A stretch of 64,000 nt of DNA from JAISST01 sp050434145 (GTDB lineage: Bacteria > Fusobacteriota > Fusobacteriia > Fusobacteriales > Fusobacteriaceae), in contig NZ_JBNPVX010000009.1 in NCBI RefSeq assembly GCF_050434145.1, forward strand, positions 5,838 through 69,837, read 5' to 3'. A model generated the notes under the pieces. The model was not told where the DNA came from. It searched no databases and saw only the letters and a program-made list of their open reading frames with translations. Both the position numbers and the translations under genes were made by a program. Of the stretch, positions 44,164 through 55,500 are shown one piece after another (the first letter of the stretch is position 1; each line of letters starts with the position of its first letter).

Positions 44164-46872
44164 CTATTTTTTATTCTTATACTCTACATAAACATTTCCA
44201 CTGGCTTTTGCTTTTTTTGTTTTCATATTATATGTTGCTTTATCTGCTGTCAAATGCCCTTCTTCATTTTTTATTTTCACATTTCCCAAAAATTCCACTA
44301 TTCCCGATTTTCTATTAATTTTACCATTGTCACCATAAGCTTCTGTTACCTTTTTTACCAGATCAATATTTTTTATATATACCTTTCCTGATAAAGTGGC
44401 AATATCATTATTTAGAAATATCGTTCCTTTGTTTCCTTTTGCAAATATTTCTCCATTTTCTTTATCATTAGTATATAGCTCTACCTTATTTTGTGCAAAC
44501 AATATTTTTTTCTCTATATTATATTCTATATATTCAGCATTAGCTTTTCTCTCTTTTTGATCAAAAGTTACTCTTCCTCTTGCTTCACTCCTTACTGGAC
44601 TATATTTTTTATTTACATTCTTAAAATATACTCTCACAAAATCTCCAGTAAAATTTGTAGGTTCTTCTTGACTAGTGATGAATGCTTTTGCATTATTAAT
44701 GAAGTCCACTCTCATTTCTCTCATTAGTCCTGATATTTTCTCTGCAGAAAATGTATCACCACTATCTGATACAATCTCTATCCCATTTCCATTTAGAGTC
44801 CCAGCTTTCATATTATAAACAATATTATTTCCATTCACTATATAATTGCTATAGTGAGCTGTATAGCCATTATGACCTTCAAATATTTCATTTACAGTAG
44901 AATATTCTAATCTATTCCCATATATTTTTTGCCCATTTAAATTCCTATTTACAATATGCGCATTATTTATCAAAGATATTTTTCCATCTTTAGTAGAATA
45001 ATTAACTCTTTCACTTTCAATATCGTATTCATTATATTTTCCAACAAATGTTTCCCCATAGAAAATTCCATCATTTACTTTATATACGCCTTTTTCAATG
45101 GTTCCATTAAATGTTCCATCTTTTCCTGTAATAACTATTTCATTAGGAATTTCTATTATCTCTCTTTTTAAATCATAGTATCCATCTGTAGATTTTGCTA
45201 CCAATTGTTCATTTTCTATTACAATAGCACCTGTTATCTTTACAAAACTATCTTTCTGAAAAGAAAATTTTTCCCCTGTAACTCTAGTGCCATTTTTAGT
45301 ATTTTGAAATACTAACTGACTTTCTATATATCCTATTCCTGTCTTACTGTTGTATCGCAGATTTTCACCAATAGTTTCAAAGCTTTCGCCTTTTACTTTC
45401 ACTAATCCATCATCTATAAAATCCCCTGTAACACTATTGTATGTAGCATCATTCCCATGATAAGAGACTTTATTCTCTTTGAGAGTCATTATATAATTAC
45501 TTACAATTCTTCCTTTTCCTATTTTATTATTATGTTCTATTTCTTCACCAGTTAAGATATATTGCTCATCTTCATATACAACATTTCCTTTCCCTATATA
45601 ACTTTCTTCGATCGCATCCAATTGTAATAAATTTCCACTTAGTTTTTTCTTTTCTACTTTATCAAATACATAGCCATTTATCACATACCCAGATTTTTTC
45701 TCCGTATTATAATAACCTTTTTCTCCCTCACTGTCATACCTAGTTCCATCTACTTTATAATAATCATTTAAAAATACATCTTTATTAGAAAAATTATATA
45801 CTAAATTACTTGTGGTAAATACTCCATCTTTTGATCTATAATTTACTGGTCTTTCCTTTGTTCCTACAATAGTCACTGTATTTTTTTCATCATTTAAAAT
45901 GATCTGTTCTCCAGTCAATTCCTCTTTATCTTTGGATACTATTTTCACATTTCCATAAATATATAATTCTTTTTTTTCTGTATCAAAATATCCTTCATTT
46001 CCATTCATTTGATATTCTACATTTCCACCAAAAATAGGACCATAGATTTTAACAATATTAGATTTTTCTTCTTTTATAATCTTATCTGCAAAAATTTTAT
46101 ACCCTGAAGCCTCAAAAGCAACATTTTTTGTTATTTCCAGTGCTTCACTTTCATCATTATATAATATTCTTTCACCCAATAATTTTATCCCTCTATATAT
46201 CAAATCAAAAGATTCGTTACTTTCAACTATCTTTTTTTCCATGTTATAGGATAGTTTTTTTATATTTCCACTTACAGGATTATCATTATTATCTGTTCCT
46301 CCTAGCTTAATATTGCCTTCCATGGTGACAATTTGACTTTTTTCATCATAATCACCTTTATCTCCAGCAGCAAATATTTTTCCAACTGTAAGTTTAACAT
46401 TTTTTTCTAATTTTATATAGGAAATTTTTGAATCACTTATATATTTTTCACCAAATATAGATAATTTTTTCTCTTCATTTATTGCTTTTATTCCTTCTTC
46501 TGAGGTTATTATATCCTTACTCTTATTATAATCTATTTGCTCAGATTCTATTTTCCAGCCATTTTCACTACGACCTCTTATATTTTTCCTCAATTCTAAG
46601 TCATTGTTTTTATCTATACGTATACTATCAGCTTTAATTTGTGTCTTATCTTTTAATATAATAAGTTCACCAAATTCAAATTTCGTTTCCTTTGTTTTTA
46701 AATAGTCAAGTTGCTTTTCTGCTTCTACTTTGTATTCATCATTTTCATATTTAGTTTTAGTTGTTATGACAGGAGCTCCACCATCTGGAAGATTTTCGTC
46801 ACTAAAATAATTTAAATATCCTAATACAAGGACTGCAACTCCTATTAAAATATAAATTATCTTTTTTTTCAT
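44164..46872 (-). CDS. Giant LptC/LptA-like periplasmic LPS bridge protein
   Basis: A 902-residue protein with one N-terminal membrane helix (about 4-22) and then a very long run of short beta-strand repeats. Repeats follow the OstA/LptA pattern: polar strand, GN or GxV turn, A-xxxxYN (for example TADKATYNMKTKKAKASGNV at the end). Enterobacterial LptC and LptA are about 190 and 185 residues; here one chain appears to join an LptC-type anchor to many LptA-type jellyroll units. It is immediately upstream of lptB and 3 bp downstream of mutS. It probably carries LPS from LptFG to LptD across the periplasm. No separate lptA was seen in the window. The fusion reading is inferred from topology and repeats. 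Confidence 0.8.
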   Translation of the reverse strand: MKKKIIYILIGVAVLVLGYLNYFSDENLPDGGAPVITTKTKYENDEYKVEAEKQLDYLKTKETKFEFGELIILKDKTQIKADSIRIDKNNDLELRKNIRGRSENGWKIESEQIDYNKSKDIITSEEGIKAINEEKKLSIFGEKYISDSKISYIKLEKNVKLTVGKIFAAGDKGDYDEKSQIVTMEGNIKLGGTDNNDNPVSGNIKKLSYNMEKKIVESNESFDLIYRGIKLLGERILYNDESEALEITKNVAFEASGYKIFADKIIKEEKSNIVKIYGPIFGGNVEYQMNGNEGYFDTEKKELYIYGNVKIVSKDKEELTGEQIILNDEKNTVTIVGTKERPVNYRSKDGVFTTSNLVYNFSNKDVFLNDYYKVDGTRYDSEGEKGYYNTEKKSGYVINGYVFDKVEKKKLSGNLLQLDAIEESYIGKGNVVYEDEQYILTGEEIEHNNKIGKGRIVSNYIMTLKENKVSYHGNDATYNSVTGDFIDDGLVKVKGESFETIGENLRYNSKTGIGYIESQLVFQNTKNGTRVTGEKFSFQKDSFVKITGAIVIENEQLVAKSTDGYYDLKREIIEIPNEIVITGKDGTFNGTIEKGVYKVNDGIFYGETFVGKYNEYDIESERVNYSTKDGKISLINNAHIVNRNLNGQKIYGNRLEYSTVNEIFEGHNGYTAHYSNYIVNGNNIVYNMKAGTLNGNGIEIVSDSGDTFSAEKISGLMREMRVDFINNAKAFITSQEEPTNFTGDFVRVYFKNVNKKYSPVRSEARGRVTFDQKERKANAEYIEYNIEKKILFAQNKVELYTNDKENGEIFAKGNKGTIFLNNDIATLSGKVYIKNIDLVKKVTEAYGDNGKINRKSGIVEFLGNVKIKNEEGHLTADKATYNMKTKKAKASGNVYVEYKNKK

Positions 46873-46875
46873 AAT

Positions 46876-49527
46876 TTAGCCCCTATCTAATATTTTCTTC
46901 AATTCATTTAATTTTAATAATGCCTCTATTGGTGTAATATTATCCAATTGAATATCCATCAAATTAGATAATAACAATTTTTCTTTTCTTTCTCTTTCCT
47001 TTTCTCTAAATTTATTTTCCTCTTCTTTTTTACGTCTTTCTTCTAACATTGCTTTTTCATAAGGTGATAAATCTGCTCTTTCAAATAATACCATTTGTTT
47101 TCCATCTATCTTCTCTTCTATTAGTTCTTTTCTTTCTTCCAATTTTTCCAAAATAACTTTTGATCTATCCAATACAATTCGTGGTAACCCAGCTAATTTA
47201 GCCACTTCTATTCCATAAGACTTATCTGCTCCACCCTTTACTATTTCTCTTAGAAAAATTATTTCATTCCCTGCTTCTTTTACCTCAATTCTATAATTAG
47301 CTGTTTTTGATAGATTAGCTTCTAATTGAGTCAATTCATGATAATGTGTAGCAAAAATAGTCTTTGCACCTATTTTCTCATGAATGTATTCTGTAATTGC
47401 TGTCGCTATGGATATCCCATCAAAAGTAGAGGTTCCTCTCCCTATTTCATCTAATATTATAAAAGATTTCTCTGTTGCAGTGTTAAGTATATTGGCTACT
47501 TCGCTCATTTCCAACATAAATGTAGACTGACCACTGAGTAAATCATCGCTTGCTCCTATTCTAGTAAAGACTTTATCTACTAGAGAAATTCTTGCAGAGT
47601 CAGCTGGGACATAGCAACCAATATGAGCCATAATAATAATGAGAGCATTTTGCTTCATATAGGTTGATTTTCCTGACATATTTGGCCCTGTAAGAATAAT
47701 TATATTTTTATTCTCATCAAATACAACATCATTTTTTATATAATCTCCTACAGGTATCAATTTTTCTACAACAGGATGCCGCCCACCTATTATTTTCATA
47801 GACAAATCATCTGTAAATTCAGGTTTCACATAAGAATTTTTAATGGCAATATATGCAAAATTGCTCATTACATCCAAATAACTTATTTTATATGACAAAT
47901 CTTGTAATACTTCTCTATATTTTTTTATTTCTTCTGTCAATTCTTTAAATAAATTATACTCCAATGTTTCTATTTTGTCTTTTGCATTCAGTATTTTTTC
48001 CTCATACTCTTTCAAATCAGGCACTATATACCTTTCTGCATTAGATAATGTTTGCTTTCTAATATACTCTGGAGGAACTTTAGAGTCATTTGTTCGAGTC
48101 ACCTCTATATAATACCCAAATACTTTATTATACCCTATTTTTAGTCCTTTTATTCCAGTATTTTCTCTTTCTCTTTTTTCCAATTGTTCTATATAACTTT
48201 TACCATCTCTTGATATCAAACGTAATTCATCTAACTCTTGATTATATCCTTCTTTAATAATTCCACCTTCTCTTATAGAAAAAGGTGGATCTTCTACTAT
48301 TATCCTATCTATACAATTATATATTCTAACCAATTTTTCCTTATTTACAGAGAAAAAACAATCATCCTTCAAGATTTTTGAAATCTCAAAAGAACTATTA
48401 ATTGAAAGTTTCAATGCTATCAGATCTTTAGCATTTTCATTTCCTAATATCAGTTTCCCTATTATTCTTTCTACATCATAGATATCTTTCAAACTTTCTC
48501 TTACACTTTCACGAATTAAAGCTCTTTTCACAAAATAATCTACACTTTTCTGCCTCTCTTTTATCAAATTTATATTTAATAAAGGATTTTTAGCAAAAAC
48601 TTTCAACAACCTGCTGCCCATTGGAGTCATACATTGGTCCAAAACCCAGATTAAAGTCCCTGCTGTTGTTCTATCACGGTAATTATCCATTATTTCTAGA
48701 TTTCTTTGAGTAGTTAGATTGAGTTCCATAATTTCTGCACTATCTCTATATATTATTTTACTTATTGGAAGGTCATTCCCCTTCTGCAATTCATCTATAT
48801 AATCAAGAACAATGGCACTAATCGCTGTCGAAAGAGGTTTCTTAAGCATTCCAAAACTTTCTAAAGAGATAATTCCAAAATAATCTTTTATAAATTTTTC
48901 TGGCTCTTTTGTTTCAGCAAATCTCCCTATTTTTAGTGCATCATCAAAAAAATACTTTTTTATCTCATTATAATATTTATCATATGTAGATGTTTCTAGT
49001 AGTATTTCTGTAGGATTAATTTTGTTTATTTCTCCTACTATTTTGAAAATAATTTCATTACTTTTTATTTCTGTAGTCACAAATTCACCAGTAGTAATAT
49101 CTACATATGCCAGACCTGCACAATTATCTTTTATTTTTATTCCAAGTAAATAGTTATTCTTCTTATCATCCAAATATTCTGTATCTATAACTGTACCTGG
49201 AGTAATTATCCTTATTACTTCTCTTTTTACTATTCCTTTTGCTTTCTTAGGATCTTCTGTTTGCTCACAGATTGCTACTTTATATCCTTTATTTATCAAT
49301 TTTGCAATATATGGTCCAGCAGAATGATATGGTATTCCTGCTAATGGAACATCCACCCCTTTTTCTTTGTTTCTTTTTGTTAAAGTAAGACCTAGTTCTT
49401 TAGAAGCTATGACTGCATCATTGAAAAACATTTCATAAAAATCTCCCAATCTATAAAACAAAATACTGTCTTCATAGTCTTTCTTTATTTCTTTGTATTG
49501 TTTCATCATTGGCGTCTCTGCACTCAC
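46876..49527 (-). CDS. mutS: DNA mismatch repair protein MutS
   Basis: An 883-residue MutS1. The N-terminal mismatch-binding domain has FYRLGDFYEMFFNDA, including the FxE-type mismatch contact; the C-terminal ATPase has GPNMSGKSTYMKQ, FILDEIGRGTSTFDG and ATHYHELT. A Glu/Arg/Lys-rich segment (about 820-850) precedes the final helix. The start is a GTG with AGGAGG seven bases upstream. No mutL gene was seen in the window. The stop lies 3 bp before the lptC/A-like gene. Confidence 0.95.
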   Translation of the reverse strand: MSAETPMMKQYKEIKKDYEDSILFYRLGDFYEMFFNDAVIASKELGLTLTKRNKEKGVDVPLAGIPYHSAGPYIAKLINKGYKVAICEQTEDPKKAKGIVKREVIRIITPGTVIDTEYLDDKKNNYLLGIKIKDNCAGLAYVDITTGEFVTTEIKSNEIIFKIVGEINKINPTEILLETSTYDKYYNEIKKYFFDDALKIGRFAETKEPEKFIKDYFGIISLESFGMLKKPLSTAISAIVLDYIDELQKGNDLPISKIIYRDSAEIMELNLTTQRNLEIMDNYRDRTTAGTLIWVLDQCMTPMGSRLLKVFAKNPLLNINLIKERQKSVDYFVKRALIRESVRESLKDIYDVERIIGKLILGNENAKDLIALKLSINSSFEISKILKDDCFFSVNKEKLVRIYNCIDRIIVEDPPFSIREGGIIKEGYNQELDELRLISRDGKSYIEQLEKRERENTGIKGLKIGYNKVFGYYIEVTRTNDSKVPPEYIRKQTLSNAERYIVPDLKEYEEKILNAKDKIETLEYNLFKELTEEIKKYREVLQDLSYKISYLDVMSNFAYIAIKNSYVKPEFTDDLSMKIIGGRHPVVEKLIPVGDYIKNDVVFDENKNIIILTGPNMSGKSTYMKQNALIIIMAHIGCYVPADSARISLVDKVFTRIGASDDLLSGQSTFMLEMSEVANILNTATEKSFIILDEIGRGTSTFDGISIATAITEYIHEKIGAKTIFATHYHELTQLEANLSKTANYRIEVKEAGNEIIFLREIVKGGADKSYGIEVAKLAGLPRIVLDRSKVILEKLEERKELIEEKIDGKQMVLFERADLSPYEKAMLEERRKKEEENKFREKERERKEKLLLSNLMDIQLDNITPIEALLKLNELKKILDRG

Positions 49528-49539
49528 AACTATCCTCCT

Positions 49540-50487
49540 TTAACTATCTAATTCATTTTTATAACCTTCTAGCAACTCTACTATTTCATCATAGTCTTCC
49601 ATATGATTTATTTGTTCTCTGATATTTGCGTTGTTCTTCAATCCTTTCAAATACCAGCAAAGATGCTTTCGCACATCATAGACAAATTTTTTATTTTGAT
49701 TATCAATTTTTACTTCTAACAAATGTGTAATTGCCATATCTATCCTATCTTTAGCTGTAATATCAGTCAGTATTCTACCATATTGGAGATACTCTCGTAT
49801 TTCTCTTATCAACCAAGGATTTCCCAATATTCCTCTAGCAATCATCACCCCATCTACATTGAATAACTTTATTTTTTTATGAGCGTCTTCTCCTGTAAAA
49901 ATATCACCATTTCCAATTACTGGGATACTTATACTTTCTTTTAATTCTCTTATTAATTCCCAATTAGCTTTTCCTGTATACATTTCTTCTCTAGTTCTAC
50001 CATGCATGGTAATATGTGTACAACCTGCTTTTTCTGCGATTTTTCCGACATTTATATAGTTATTAGAACCTTTAAATCCAACTCTGATTTTTATTGATAT
50101 ATTGGTATCTTTTTCCAATTTTTCTCTTAGTGTAAAAAGAATTCTTTTTACTCCATCTTCATTAGACATCAATGCTGCTCCATATCCATTATTTACGATT
50201 TTTTTCATCGGACATCCTATGTTAATATCAATGTTCTTCACACCAAGTTTTTCTACATATAAGGCCCCTTTCACCATTAATTTGGGATCATTACCAAATA
50301 ATTGCACTCCATCTCCATCATTAAGTCTCAATAATGATAGTATTGTTTTATCATTTAGGGCATCCAATGCATTTATACTCACCATTTCTGTATATATCAT
50401 ATCTGGATCAAATTTTTTCAATATTTTTCGAAAAGAAAAATCTGTAATTCCTGCCATTGGTGCTACAAATATTTTTTTATTTTTCAT
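49540..50487 (-). CDS. tRNA-dihydrouridine synthase
   Basis: A 315-residue Dus-family flavoenzyme that reduces uridine to dihydrouridine in tRNA D-loops. It has APMAGITDFSFRKI at the N-terminus, the FMN-barrel segment NIGCPMKKIVNNGYGAAL with the catalytic Cys, HGRTREEMYTGKANW, and IGNGDIFTGEDA. It most resembles DusB-type bacterial enzymes, but the subtype is uncertain. The start overlaps the thrS end by 11 bp. Confidence 0.92.
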   Translation of the reverse strand: MKNKKIFVAPMAGITDFSFRKILKKFDPDMIYTEMVSINALDALNDKTILSLLRLNDGDGVQLFGNDPKLMVKGALYVEKLGVKNIDINIGCPMKKIVNNGYGAALMSNEDGVKRILFTLREKLEKDTNISIKIRVGFKGSNNYINVGKIAEKAGCTHITMHGRTREEMYTGKANWELIRELKESISIPVIGNGDIFTGEDAHKKIKLFNVDGVMIARGILGNPWLIREIREYLQYGRILTDITAKDRIDMAITHLLEVKIDNQNKKFVYDVRKHLCWYLKGLKNNANIREQINHMEDYDEIVELLEGYKNELDS

Positions 50488-52390
50488 ATTTTAATATTGA
50501 TTCCTCTTTTATTAAATTCATAAATTCATTTAACTTCATTGGGTTTTGATCTTTCGAGCCAAATCTTCTGATACTTACCTCTTCATTATTCACTTCATTT
50601 TGACCTATTATTAATTGAACAGGTATTTTATATTTACCATTTGCTTCACGTATCTTGTATCCTATTGATTCTGCTCTATCATCTAATTCTACCCTAATAT
50701 GATTATCTATCAACATATTCTTTATTTTTTTAGCATATGGTGTCACATCATCATTCAAAGTCAATATTTTCACTTGTACAGGAGCAAGCCATAATGGGAA
50801 AGCACCTGCATAGTGTTCTATTAATATTCCTACAAATCTTTCTATAGACCCAAACAAAGCTCTATGAACCATCACAGGCCTTTTTTTACTTCCATCTTCT
50901 GCAATATAGTTGAGGTCAAATCTCTCTGGAAGGTTCATATCAAGCTGTATAGTTCCACATTGCCAGATTCTATTCATCGAATCTCTCAATTTAAAATCTA
51001 GTTTTGGACCATAAAAGGCTCCATCACCTGGGTTAATTTTATATTCAAACCCTGCTTTTTCACAAGCTAGTGCAAGTGCTTTTTCAGAATTATCCCAAGT
51101 CGAAATATCACCAATATATTTATCTTCTGGCCTTGTAGAAAGTTCTATATTAAAATTCAGATTAAATACTCCATAAACTTTTTTGTACAATAATATTACA
51201 TTAGCTATTTCTTCTGTAATTTGATCTTCCCTCATAAAAATATGGGCATCATCTTGAGTAAATGCTCTCACTCTAAACAGACCACTTAATGCTCCACTGG
51301 CCTCATGTCTGTGTACCAAGCCAAATTCTCCTGTTCTTATTGGTAAATCTTTGTATGAATGTATATTATGTTTGTAAACCAACATCCCTCCTGGACAATT
51401 CATTGGCTTTATTGCAAAAACATGATCATCTATAGAAGAAGTATACATATTTTCTCTATAATTAAACCAGTGTCCTGACACTTCCCACAACTCTTTATTT
51501 AGCATAATTGGCGTCTGGATAAATTCATAACCTGCTCTTATATGAACATCTTTCCAAAAATTTTCCAAGGCCATTCTTAATGCCATCCCTTTGGGTAGCC
51601 AAAATGGAAACCCAGGTCCATACTCACTGAGCATAAATAAATCCAATTCTTTTCCCAATTTTCTGTGATCTCTTTTTTCTGCTTCTTCTAGCATTATTAA
51701 AAATTCCTTCAACCTCTCATCATTGGAAAAAGCATATCCATATATTCTTTGAAGCATTTTATTGTTAGAATCTCCGCACCAGTAAGCTCCAGCTACAGAT
51801 CTTAGCTTAAAAGATTTCAAATATGATGTCGAAGGTACATGAGGTCCTCTGCACAAATCAATAAAATTCCCTTGTTCATAGAAAGATAAGATTTCACCTT
51901 GGGCAATCTCCTTTATTATTTCCACTTTATAAATTTCACCAAGATTTTCAAAATATTTTATGGCTTCTTCTCTAGTCATTTCTTTTTTCTGTAATTTTAA
52001 ATTTTCTTTAACTATTTTCTTCATTTCAGCTTCTATTTTAGGCAAATCATCTTCTGTAAATTGTTCTTTGGGATCAAAATCATAATAAAATCCATTTTCA
52101 ATTGCTGGTCCTATTGCTACTTTTGTCTCTGGAAATAATCTCACTACAGCCTGAGCCATTAGATGTGCAGTAGAATGCCTAAGTATCTCTTCCCCTTCAG
52201 GACTGTTTCTTAATATAAATTCGACTTTTGCATCACGATCTAGTACTGTACTCATATCTACAGGAATTCCATCTATTTTTCCTGCTACTGCTTCTTTTGC
52301 TATATTGTTCCCCAAATCTTTTCCTATTACAAAAAGATTTATTCCATTTTCATATTCTTTTATACTTCCATCTTCAAAAGTAATCTTCAC
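50477..52390 (-). CDS. thrS: Threonyl-tRNA synthetase
   Basis: A 637-residue class II synthetase. Domains in order: TGS (about 1-60), editing domain with HSTAHLMAQAV, catalytic core with MNCPGGMLVYKH and RVRAFTQDDAHIFM, and a C-terminal anticodon-binding domain. The start is a GTG with TAGGAGG six bases upstream. The 177-bp gap to lptD is nearly filled by repeat copy 4; no T-box sequence was seen. Confidence 0.96.
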   Translation of the reverse strand: MKITFEDGSIKEYENGINLFVIGKDLGNNIAKEAVAGKIDGIPVDMSTVLDRDAKVEFILRNSPEGEEILRHSTAHLMAQAVVRLFPETKVAIGPAIENGFYYDFDPKEQFTEDDLPKIEAEMKKIVKENLKLQKKEMTREEAIKYFENLGEIYKVEIIKEIAQGEILSFYEQGNFIDLCRGPHVPSTSYLKSFKLRSVAGAYWCGDSNNKMLQRIYGYAFSNDERLKEFLIMLEEAEKRDHRKLGKELDLFMLSEYGPGFPFWLPKGMALRMALENFWKDVHIRAGYEFIQTPIMLNKELWEVSGHWFNYRENMYTSSIDDHVFAIKPMNCPGGMLVYKHNIHSYKDLPIRTGEFGLVHRHEASGALSGLFRVRAFTQDDAHIFMREDQITEEIANVILLYKKVYGVFNLNFNIELSTRPEDKYIGDISTWDNSEKALALACEKAGFEYKINPGDGAFYGPKLDFKLRDSMNRIWQCGTIQLDMNLPERFDLNYIAEDGSKKRPVMVHRALFGSIERFVGILIEHYAGAFPLWLAPVQVKILTLNDDVTPYAKKIKNMLIDNHIRVELDDRAESIGYKIREANGKYKIPVQLIIGQNEVNNEEVSIRRFGSKDQNPMKLNEFMNLIKEESILKYEK

Positions 52391-52415
52391 TTTTTCCTCC
52401 TACATAAATATTAAT

Positions 52416-52563
52416 AAGCTGTTGTTAAACTATTTTTTCTCTTGTAAATTTGCACTTTTATTCTTCTTTTCTTCCAGACTCACTATATTTGGCTAAAGAT
52501 TTATTTATATAACAAATTTTTATGAAAATAATTAAAGAAAACTTTCTATTTCGCAACTGCCTA
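52416..52563. repeat. Dispersed repeat copy 4 (short form)
   Basis: A 148-bp copy: left end AAGCTGTTGTTAAACTATTT, right end TATTTCGCAACTGCCTA. It is closely related to copy 3 (shared TTTGCACTTTTATT, GATTTATTTATATAA, TTAAAGAAAACTTT). It ends 4 bp from the lptD stop and starts 25 bp before the thrS start. Confidence 0.75.
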
Positions 52564-52567
52564 AATA

Positions 52568-55500
52568 TTAATCTTCTATTTTCTTTTCTGGCTTGATACC
52601 ATCGAATAAATCTACACTTGGAGAAACTTTCCCCTCTCCATCTTTTTTTCCTCCCACATGGAAAATTGGATTTTTAGGAAAAGTTAGTAATTTAAATTGT
52701 ATTCCAACTTTCCACTCATAGTCTTTAGATGAAGAATTGTAATCATTTTCATAAGCCACAGACCATTGATAATAACCAAATTCTTTCCCTACTTCTACTC
52801 CTATCCCATCCAAAGCTTTTTTCTTCCTATGATTATTTTTATAATCATCATTTAGATTTTCATAAAATTTACCATAGGTTTTAACTTCCCAACCTTCACT
52901 CGGTTTTCCTACTTTTGCATGTAATGATATTTTATGCTCTCTATCTATTTTCTTCCATTCTTTTCCTTGCCATCCATTATTTATTTCTATATTATATCCA
53001 AGACCAAATCTATTTTGAGAATAAAATATTCCACCATTAACTTCCTGCAACGATTTTAAATAATCTCCCGTCCTTTCGTATCTCGCTCTATTACGCTCTC
53101 CTCTTATCCATATTTTGAAATTTCTTTTATAATCACCCAAATGATATTGCTCATCCCTTATTCTGCTAATATTAAAGTTCAGCATATTTCTTCTATTTTG
53201 CCTATTCTGCAAGATTTCTTTTACCCTATCCAACTCTTCCAATGTCAATTCATCTGCACTTTTATTATATTCTTTCTGTCCATATGATAATAAGTCTTTT
53301 TTATCAATTCTTTTGTCTCTATACTCAAATGATAAAAACAGCTCATCTGCATTTCTTGCATTATATCTTTTCCCATCAAGTAACAAATTCTTACTTCCAG
53401 CTTCCTTATGCCTATATGTTCCATAAGATGCTGAGTATATTCTCTCTATTTCACCAAAATCTACATATCTGACAGAATAACTTTTATTGTCTACATCTAG
53501 TTCCTTTAATGATAAAAACTCATTGTATCTTTTATCTGTACCTGTACTATATCTGAAGTTGATTGTATCATTATTTTTAAATTTATAACCATAACCATAA
53601 GAATCTACTTGTATTTTTTCATTGGCATTATCTACATTTTTCATGTTGATTATCTTTGATTCAATTATATCCTTCCCATAAGAAAGAGTATGTTTCTCCA
53701 ACTCGATTTTTCCACCATAATTTTCATAAGTTAGATTATTATAATTAACATTATCCAATCTTTCATCAGTATAGTGTTTATCTGTATTATAATAAATATT
53801 CACCTTTCTTTTTTCATCCAATTTTATTTCCAAAGCATTTTTGAAAGTTTTACTATTCAAATTTTCCGTATCTGCTGGATTCATAGCTTTTTTGTAATCA
53901 ACAGTATACACCAAGTCAATATTTCCTAGCTCAATATCTATTTTATCCATTATTTGATAAAAATTGTCCTTTTCTTTTAACCGCACATCTTTGGATGATA
54001 ATATTTTTCCACTATCCTTAACCAGATTCCCAAATTTTACATTTCCATCATCATAAGAATAATGTTCATAAACTATTTTTAAGTCATTACTTACAGAAAA
54101 ATCCCATGTTCTCCACTGGTTATTTTTATTATTAAATATCCCTACTATATGATTAACATTTATAGTAGTCTTCAATGTTGTATCTTCGCCTGTGGCATGT
54201 TGACTTGTGAAAGGATTAAGTCCATCTTTATACTTATCATAACGCAAGTTGATAGAAACAGCTATTTCTCCAGCTTTATTCAGATTGATCATATTTTTCT
54301 CTAACAAAACTTCATAAAAATCTGATTTGTTTAAATATTCTCTACTTGTACCATCATATAAACCCTCTCTAGTAGAGAACTTATCCGTCGTTTCTCCACC
54401 AGCGACCAGTACTTTGATTTCATCATTATAGACTGTTACATATCCTTTTGTTTCTCTGAATTCTCTATATAATATATCATTGTATCTATTGTATTCTCTA
54501 TCTCTGGAATTATTTTTTATCACTCCAGACCTGAGCGAATCAAGTCCTGTATCAAGTTCATGTACAAATTCTTTTGAATCAACACCAATTTTTAGTATAT
54601 AGTCATCTGATATTTTATATTCTCCCAAAGATATTCTTAGATCTTTGCTATCATATTGAACATATTCTCTTACATTAGTTGGATTGTATGAATAGCTAAA
54701 TCTCGTCCCCAAAAGGGAATCTACAGTTATTTTAGGTTCTAATACTGGATCTCTTTCCCACAATCCCATTATTCTATATTTATCACCATTTTTTTCATCA
54801 TAACTAAAACCTATACTATATTTTTTTTCATGAAATTCAAAACCAAAATCTTCAGCTCTTGATTGTATATCTTCCTTAGTAGAGCCTGGATCCATATCAT
54901 ACAGATAATTATAATAACCACCTATTTTATAGTTATCATTATCTTTATATAATTGTAGCTGTGTGAATAAATCGTTATCCACTTTCCCATTATAGCCTAT
55001 ATCATCTATTTGATCATAAACCATTAAAGCATAGGATTTTTTATTATCTGTCAACTTCAACAAACCTTTAAATTCTATATCTTTTTTCTCGCCAATTCCT
55101 TTTAAATCACTATCAAATGTATAAAATCCTATATGATTGTCATATTTAGGTCTTTTTGTCGGTATAGCATCTGATGGATTGTGAAACCAGTTTCTTGACT
55201 CATATGTATTTATTAAATCATTTAATTTTGGAATCATACTTTGAGTACCATAGATCGAATCAAAATTCAAATACCCATATTTCCCATTATATTCATGATT
55301 ATAATTAAAACGGTATCTTCTATGTTTTTGTTCATATTCCATTGGATTAGTATATTTTAAACTTTTGTCAACTTTAGAATACACCAACAAATCATCCACA
55401 TTTAATTTAGCTGTACCAAAGTTTTCTGTTTTATACCAATTTTCCCATCTTCCTATGAGAAATCCCATAGTATCAGCAAATTTTGGCGAAATTCCACCTT

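Noticed and set aside
52391..52567. T-box or other riboswitch before thrS
   Set aside because: No T-box core or run of Thr codons; the gap is another repeat copy.
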